Shown here piece by piece: positions 60,344-64,000 of a stretch of DNA of 64,000 bases (positions within the stretch are counted from its first letter, which is position 1; each line of letters opens with the position of its first letter). Source of the stretch: Tetradesmus obliquus (lineage: Eukaryota > Chlorophyta > Chlorophyceae > Sphaeropleales > Scenedesmaceae); the NCBI GenBank assembly GCA_030272155.1, contig CP126193.1, positions 8,060,001 to 8,124,000 of the forward strand. Reading direction: 5' to 3'. Under the pieces are notes generated by a model that did not search any database, had not been told where the DNA came from, and saw nothing but the letters and a program-made list of their open reading frames with translations. The position numbers were made by a program, and so were the translations under genes.

Positions 60344-60381
60344 AACCCAGCCCCATGAGCTGCGCTCGGTGCACCCAGCAT

Positions 60382-60590
60382 TTATCCCACTGCTTGCCTA
60401 TCGGCGTCCCTGTGCACACCTCTGGGCATGCAAAGGCCTTTGGATCGGGCGCGTTGGTAGGTTGTTCTTGCCCGGCACAAACATCGGCCCCTCCTCGCCA
60501 AGAACCTAAACGCCCGCCAGCGGTACCGGCGAGCATCACCGCCCATGCCAGCACCAGCGGCAACCACCACTGCGCCTCCCACCATGGCAA
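60382..60590 (-). pseudogene. RNase H/reverse-transcriptase tail remnant
   Basis: It encodes PWWEAQWWLPLVLAWAV and, after gaps, KAFACPE. These match the end of the intact RT/RNase H frame (PRWEAQWWWPVVLAHAV, GKGFACPE) at 63501-64000. Reading frames are broken. Confidence 0.65.
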
Positions 60591-61080
60591 GATCAGCTTC
60601 CGTTTGCCGCCAGTTTAGGTCCTCTGCTTACCAACACCAATACCAATACCAATGCCTTACATGTCTGATGAAACTTATGTAATCTTGATGTCTATAGCGC
60701 GCACTGCCTGCCGCCCAGTTAAAAGAACCGTAGTGCTCCAACCTGCTGCACCCACTGCCTTGTTCAAAGCTTGCTCTTCCAGAAGTACAGTCCAGTGGCA
60801 TACAAACAGACTGCTGTTTGTGCCAGCTGTATCGGCGGCATGACGGCGACGTTTGGCACACATACAGATCTGCTGCTGCAAGTGCACAGTGAGGGAAATC
60901 CTGTGAAGCTGGCACCTGCTTCATCCATCGCCATCCTAGAGATTCATCTCACAAACTAAGCCACTAGCTGCATACAAACAAGGTGCAATGACTCCCAGCT
61001 GTATCGGCGGTACAACAGCGATGTTCTGTGTGCCTGCAGACGCGCTGCTTCCTATGCACAATGAGCCGCCCAATTAAAAT
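60591..61080. other. Element-derived spacer with a diverged 70-bp direct repeat
   Basis: There is no intact gene. Segments 60826-60893 and 60998-61065 are diverged direct repeats. Their plus-strand translations keep a shared pattern (SCIGG..TA.F, then D.LL..H.E), hinting at a decayed coding repeat. A short ACCAAT tandem lies near 60633-60652. Confidence 0.4.
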
Positions 61081-61083
61081 CAT

Positions 61084-61228
61084 GCCTTTGTCCTAAGTTT
61101 ACCTGTAGACAAAGGCACCTTGTCACGATAGCGGAACATGAGCACCCTACCCTGCTGTTGCAGGGGTTTAGGGTGCCACATTGTGGCTGCTAGTGACAGC
61201 AGCCTTAGGCAGCGGTGTGGCACCGCTG
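61084..61228 (+). other. Array of four perfect-stem hairpins in the element leader
   Basis: The stems are 61084-61092/61108-61116 (9 bp), 61142-61155/61160-61176 (8+6 bp with a 3-nt bulge), 61185-61191/61198-61204 (7 bp), and 61210-61217/61221-61228 (8 bp). The same array lies inverted in the right arm at about 63181-63325. It sits between the RNase H end and the recombinase start. Confidence 0.8.
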
Positions 61229-61349
61229 TAGTTACTTGTGTTTTCTTGGCGGTCAGTGTTGGTAGTTTGCCTACGGCTGGCTTACACTAGCTAGTGGTTG
61301 ATCGCCCACCCATCCGCCCCTTTGTTTCTCATGTTGTTGCCTGCTGGTT

Positions 61350-61608
61350 TTGTTTTTTGCTGCTTTGTTGCTGACGGCAGCGGTGCTGACCTATCAGGCG
61401 CGCCACCAGGGGCGGCGGCGGGCAGCGCGGCAGCCCGTGCCTGTGGAGGCCTGGGCGAGTGAGTACGTGCAGCAGCTGCGGGGTGATTGGCAGCAGTTTC
61501 TGCGGAAGGATCTGGAGGAGTCCACGCACAGGGCCTATAGCTGGCACGAGCGTCAGTACCTGCAGTTCTGTGCAGTTGCTGGGGTGGAGGCAGTGCCGGA
61601 TGCGGAAG
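61350..61608 (+). pseudogene. Truncated recombinase N-terminus in the inverted arm
   Basis: The first 86 residues match the recombinase at 61998-63056 exactly (ending VPDAE). The frame then runs into unrelated block B' sequence and stops at 61637. No catalytic residue is included. Confidence 0.85.
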
Positions 61609-61610
61609 TA

Positions 61611-61890
61611 TGTTTGTGCGTGGGCAACCAAAACTAGCGATTGAGGCCTATCTATGCCAACCTCATCAAGACATCACCAATCGCAAGGTGCAGCGCTACG
61701 TCACCAAACCACGACACCAACCCAAAGAGACAAGCAGCACGCAGATCGAAACCAGCCAAAAGATCTGCGATTTTTAAACGCCGCGTCAACATGCACTGAC
61801 ACCGTCACCCAAGCTGCTGGTGACGGAGCTGGGTCAGGCACGTTGTGTCTCCGGGTTGGGCGGGATGACCGAGGCGCACACCTGCAATCA
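61611..61890. repeat. Blocks B' and C', direct repeats of 59276-59345 and 59640-59790
   Basis: B' (61622-61690) and the older B share CAACCAAAACTAGC and ATTGAGGCC. C' (61738-61890) and the older C share AAACCAGCCAA and CACCCAAGCTGCTGG. They mark the 3' end of the element downstream of the recombinase. Confidence 0.7.
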
Positions 61891-61997
61891 AAAAGAAAAA
61901 GAACTACAACAGACAAGGCAAAGGTGAGAGTTATACAAAGATAACCCAGAACAGCAGCACACAACCCTCAAAATCGGCAACCCCACATCACCAGCAA

Positions 61998-63056
61998 TCA
62001 CCCCTGCTGCTGCTGGCGGGAAGCCTCCAGCAGCTCAGCAGGGCTGTGGTACAGGTACTCCCGCACAACATCCGACCTCCACCGACCCATCACCATGACC
62101 TGCCGCACCGGCACACCACTCCGCACAGCCCAGGTAGCGCCACCCCGCCGCAGCGAGTGCGCTGCATACAGGTCAAAGTCCTGCACCTGCGCCTGCTTCA
62201 GCCACTTGTGCAGCCGAATGCCCACCGTCCCCTTGCTCAGCCGGCGCGGCCTGTCCGGCAGGGCCCTGAACACCGGGCCCACTGGCTCACCCTGCACATC
62301 CCGCGGGGCCAGCTGCCGCAGGCGCAGCAGCGCCCTCACTGGGCACATCTGCTCCTCCGCATCACACGCAGAGATGAACACCCACGCGCCCTCACCAGCC
62401 TGATCCGTCTTGGACCGCGGCACAAAGATCAGCACACCACGCTGACCAACAGCCCGCAGATCATCCCAATCAATCCCCACCAGCTCCGAGCTGCGGAACA
62501 TGCCTGCCCACCCCAGCAGGAACAGCGCTGCATCCCGCACAGCGATGAAGTGCTGCTGCCCCTGCTGCCGCAGAACAGCAACCACTGCACGCAGATCCCG
62601 CCGGTCCAGCGGCAGCTTCTGCCCGCCTGGCACCGCCAGCTTAGCTGCCACCTTCAGCGCCCTGCGCACCACTAGCTGCGAAGCAAGCCCTTCCACCCCC
62701 CTCTCAAGCGCCCAGCGCGCCACAGCATACACACCCTGCTCAATGGTGGAGATAGCATACCCATGCTGCGCCCGTCCCACCACAAACTGCGCCAGCACCT
62801 CCGCATCCGGCACTGCCTCCACCCCAGCAACTGCACAGAACTGCAGGTACTGACGCTCGTGCCAGCTATAGGCCCTGTGCGTGGACTCCTCCAGATCCTT
62901 CCGCAGAAACTGCTGCCAATCACCCCGCAGCTGCTGCACGTACTCACTCGCCCAGGCCTCCACAGGCACGGGCTGCCGCGCTGCCCGCCGCCGCCCCTGG
63001 TGGCGTGCCTGATAGGTCAGCACCGCTGCCGTCAGCAACAAAGCAGCAAAAAACAA
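61998..63056 (-). CDS. DIRS-type tyrosine recombinase, intact, 352 aa
   Basis: The enzyme integrates the circular cDNA of DIRS-like retroelements by strand exchange through a 3'-phosphotyrosine, acting in the nucleus. A core-binding helical domain (about 35-145) precedes the catalytic domain. Catalytic residues are in place: Arg188 (GMFRSSEL), Lys216 (PRSKTDQ), His300-x-x-Arg303 (HSLRRGG), Trp326 (GRWRSD) and nucleophile Tyr334 (REYLYHSP). The frame is uninterrupted. The start at 63056 (MFFAALLLTAAVLTYQ) is hydrophobic and unusual for a nuclear enzyme; Met1 is the only Met before residue 186, so translation may begin differently. A second copy of its 5' end lies inverted at 61350. Codon use is GC-rich like the host genes, suggesting a recently active element. 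Confidence 0.9.
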   Translation of the reverse strand: MFFAALLLTAAVLTYQARHQGRRRAARQPVPVEAWASEYVQQLRGDWQQFLRKDLEESTHRAYSWHERQYLQFCAVAGVEAVPDAEVLAQFVVGRAQHGYAISTIEQGVYAVARWALERGVEGLASQLVVRRALKVAAKLAVPGGQKLPLDRRDLRAVVAVLRQQGQQHFIAVRDAALFLLGWAGMFRSSELVGIDWDDLRAVGQRGVLIFVPRSKTDQAGEGAWVFISACDAEEQMCPVRALLRLRQLAPRDVQGEPVGPVFRALPDRPRRLSKGTVGIRLHKWLKQAQVQDFDLYAAHSLRRGGATWAVRSGVPVRQVMVMGRWRSDVVREYLYHSPAELLEASRQQQQG

Positions 63057-63328
63057 AACCAGCAGGCAACAACATGAGAAACAAAGGGGCGGGTGGGTGG
63101 GCGATCAACCACTAGCTAGTGTAAGCCAGCCGTAGGCAAACTACCAACACTGACCGCCAAGAAAACACAAGTAACTACAGCGGTGCCACACCGCTGCCTA
63201 AGGCTGCTGTCACTAGCAGCCACAATGTGGCACCCTAAACCCCTGCAACAGCAGGGTAGGGTGCTCATGTTCCGCTATCGTGACAAGGTGCCTTTGTCTA
63301 CAGGTAAACTTAGGACAAAGGCATGATT
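62800..63328 (-). repeat. Right arm of the 528-bp inverted repeat
   Basis: This is the original-orientation copy: recombinase residues 1-86, its leader and the hairpin array. It is the partner of 61081-61608, with a spacer of about 1.19 kb. Confidence 0.9.
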
Positions 63329-63455
63329 GTCACTCAGCTACACTATCGCTCCCCAGAGTGATACATTAGCGAGTGCTCAGAGCTCTGCTCTGACCTCACA
63401 CTGGCTTACGCCGGAAGACAGTATGAAGGTGGTTACAAGAGTATTACCCCAAGAG
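63327..63455. repeat. Block A', direct repeat of 59150-59275
   Basis: Shared words include CACTATC, TCAGAGCT, TGGCTTACGC, GAAGAC and GGTGGTTAC in the same order. Here the block lies between RNase H and recombinase; in the old copy it lies at the 3' end after block B. That is the arrangement expected of split direct repeats. Confidence 0.65.
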
Positions 63456-63500
63456 TACAGTCACAGCCTCCACGCAAGCCCTCCTAGACACACCCCCACC

Positions 63501-64000
63501 TCAACCGTGCACCAGCACCGCCACCCACACAACCGACTCAGGGCATGCAAAGCCCTTCCCCAGCGGGTGCGTCAGCAACCCCTTCCTACCCTGCACAAAC
63601 AGCGGCCCCTCCACGTTGGGCGCGTGGATGCGCGCCAGCGGCACAGGCGGCATCACTGCGTGCGCCAACACCACGGGCCACCACCACTGCGCCTCCCAGC
63701 GCGGCAGCACAAGCACCGCGCGTGCACGCTGCTCTAGCACTAGCTGCACAACGTCACCCACCAGCTTCACAGGCGGGAACGCGTAACGCACTCCCCCATC
63801 ATTCCAGCGCGCCGTCAGCGCATCCACTCCCGCTGAAAACCCATCTGCTAACATCGACCAGTACGGCAGCGCGGCAGCCCCCGGCGCTGCCTGAACTGTC
63901 GCTGACGAAGCGAACATGTCAGCTGTGAAGGGGCCCCACAGCCGCCACAGCTTCGCAAACAGCACGGGGTTGAGCTTGCACCCGTCTGACACATCTGCAC
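63501..64000 (-). CDS. Reverse transcriptase/RNase H, C-terminal part, cut by the window edge
   Basis: About 165 residues are visible; the gene continues beyond 64000. The end of a DIRS/Ty3-type RNase H and connecting region is recognisable: WGPFTADMFASS, YWSMLADGFSAGVDALTARW, VRYAFPPVKLVGDVVQLV, AVLVLPRWEAQWWWPV. The order DxFAS, then YAFPP, then LVxPxWxxQxWxP is characteristic of DIRS-like polyproteins. The stop is at 63501, followed at once by block A'. The RT catalytic motifs lie outside the window. Confidence 0.8.
   Translation of the reverse strand, partial: ADVSDGCKLNPVLFAKLWRLWGPFTADMFASSATVQAAPGAAALPYWSMLADGFSAGVDALTARWNDGGVRYAFPPVKLVGDVVQLVLEQRARAVLVLPRWEAQWWWPVVLAHAVMPPVPLARIHAPNVEGPLFVQGRKGLLTHPLGKGFACPESVVWVAVLVHG

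Larger units (their letters stand above)
59150..60590 (-). mobile_element. Decayed DIRS-like retroelement copy
   Basis: Reading on the minus strand: a broken RNase H tail (about 60590-60382), a broken tyrosine-recombinase C-terminus (60343-60018), then three blocks C (about 59790-59640), B (59345-59276) and A (59275-59150). These blocks recur in the younger copy at 61890-61738, 61690-61622 and 63455-63327. Frameshifts, deletions and a tandem duplication show it is old. Confidence 0.65.
61081..61608 (+). repeat. Left arm of a 528-bp inverted repeat
   Basis: This is the reverse complement of 62800-63328. The 86-residue recombinase N-terminus encoded by both arms is identical, and I found only one base difference in the parts compared (near 61313). 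It includes four hairpins and the first part of the recombinase frame. Confidence 0.9.
61081..64000 (-). mobile_element. Younger DIRS-like (tyrosine-recombinase) retroelement, partial, with inverted duplication
   Basis: Minus-strand order: RT/RNase H end (from the window edge to 63501), block A' (63455-63327), a hairpin-rich leader, an intact tyrosine recombinase (63056-61998), then blocks C' and B'. At 61608-61610 it joins an inverted copy of its own leader plus recombinase 5' end (61081-61608). RT plus tyrosine recombinase instead of a DDE integrase defines DIRS-like elements, known in Volvox (kangaroo) and other green algae. The upstream part lies outside the window. Confidence 0.8.

Noticed and set aside
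61081-61608. Inverted arms considered as DIRS terminal inverted repeats
   Set aside because: The right arm is internal (between RNase H and recombinase) and includes recombinase codons, so it is a rearrangement, not a terminus.

Overview
The window is nuclear DNA of a eukaryote, almost certainly a chlorophycean green alga. The genes are GC-rich and intron-dense, with GT-AG introns mostly opening GTGAGG, GTGCGG or GTGGGG. Some 3' ends carry TGTAA-type poly(A) signals. CAG/CTG runs are everywhere. The gene set is that of a photosynthetic eukaryote (THF1/Psb29, class II photolyase, exocyst EXO84, myosin) and is followed by a DIRS-like tyrosine-recombinase retroelement. No species is claimed. All gene models below were assembled by hand from splice signals, reading-phase continuity and family motifs; there is no transcript evidence.

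Layout. 1-2227: nothing recognisable, probably photolyase 3' UTR plus intergenic DNA. 2228-6731 (-): class II CPD photolyase, 13 exons. 7333-12105 (+): large leucine-rich-repeat protein, 7 exons, divergent from the photolyase over a 0.6-kb shared upstream region. 13265-18498 (-): exocyst subunit EXO84, 14 exons, convergent with the LRR gene. 19129-22947 (+): SR-type splicing factor (acidic region, RS domain, RRM), 7 exons, sharing a 0.63-kb divergent promoter region with EXO84. 24443-31249 (+): unconventional myosin with about nine IQ motifs and a novel tail. 33738-36239 (+): class I cyclic-nucleotide phosphodiesterase. 39577-41967 (+): secreted-looking protein built from a roughly 29-residue repeat. 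45026-47160 (+): THF1/Psb29. 48995-58180 (+): a 16-exon POLQ-like helicase-polymerase whose polymerase catalytic motifs are destroyed.

From about 58550 the character changes. First comes an AT-rich stretch with repeated TTGACA words. Then come an old decayed DIRS-like copy (about 59150-60590) and a younger one (61081 to the window edge). The younger copy has an intact tyrosine recombinase, the C-terminal end of reverse transcriptase/RNase H, and a 528-bp inverted duplication of the recombinase 5' region.

The genes do not form one pathway. Photolyase and the POLQ-like protein are both DNA-repair factors, EXO84 and myosin both serve trafficking, and the rest are unrelated. The strongest leads are the pseudo-polymerase half of the POLQ-like protein, the 29-residue-repeat secreted protein, the repeated YG-box tail of the myosin, and the fold-back DIRS copy with its hairpin array. 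A recurrent intron architecture also stands out: G-runs after donors, and C-runs or CTG-runs before acceptors.
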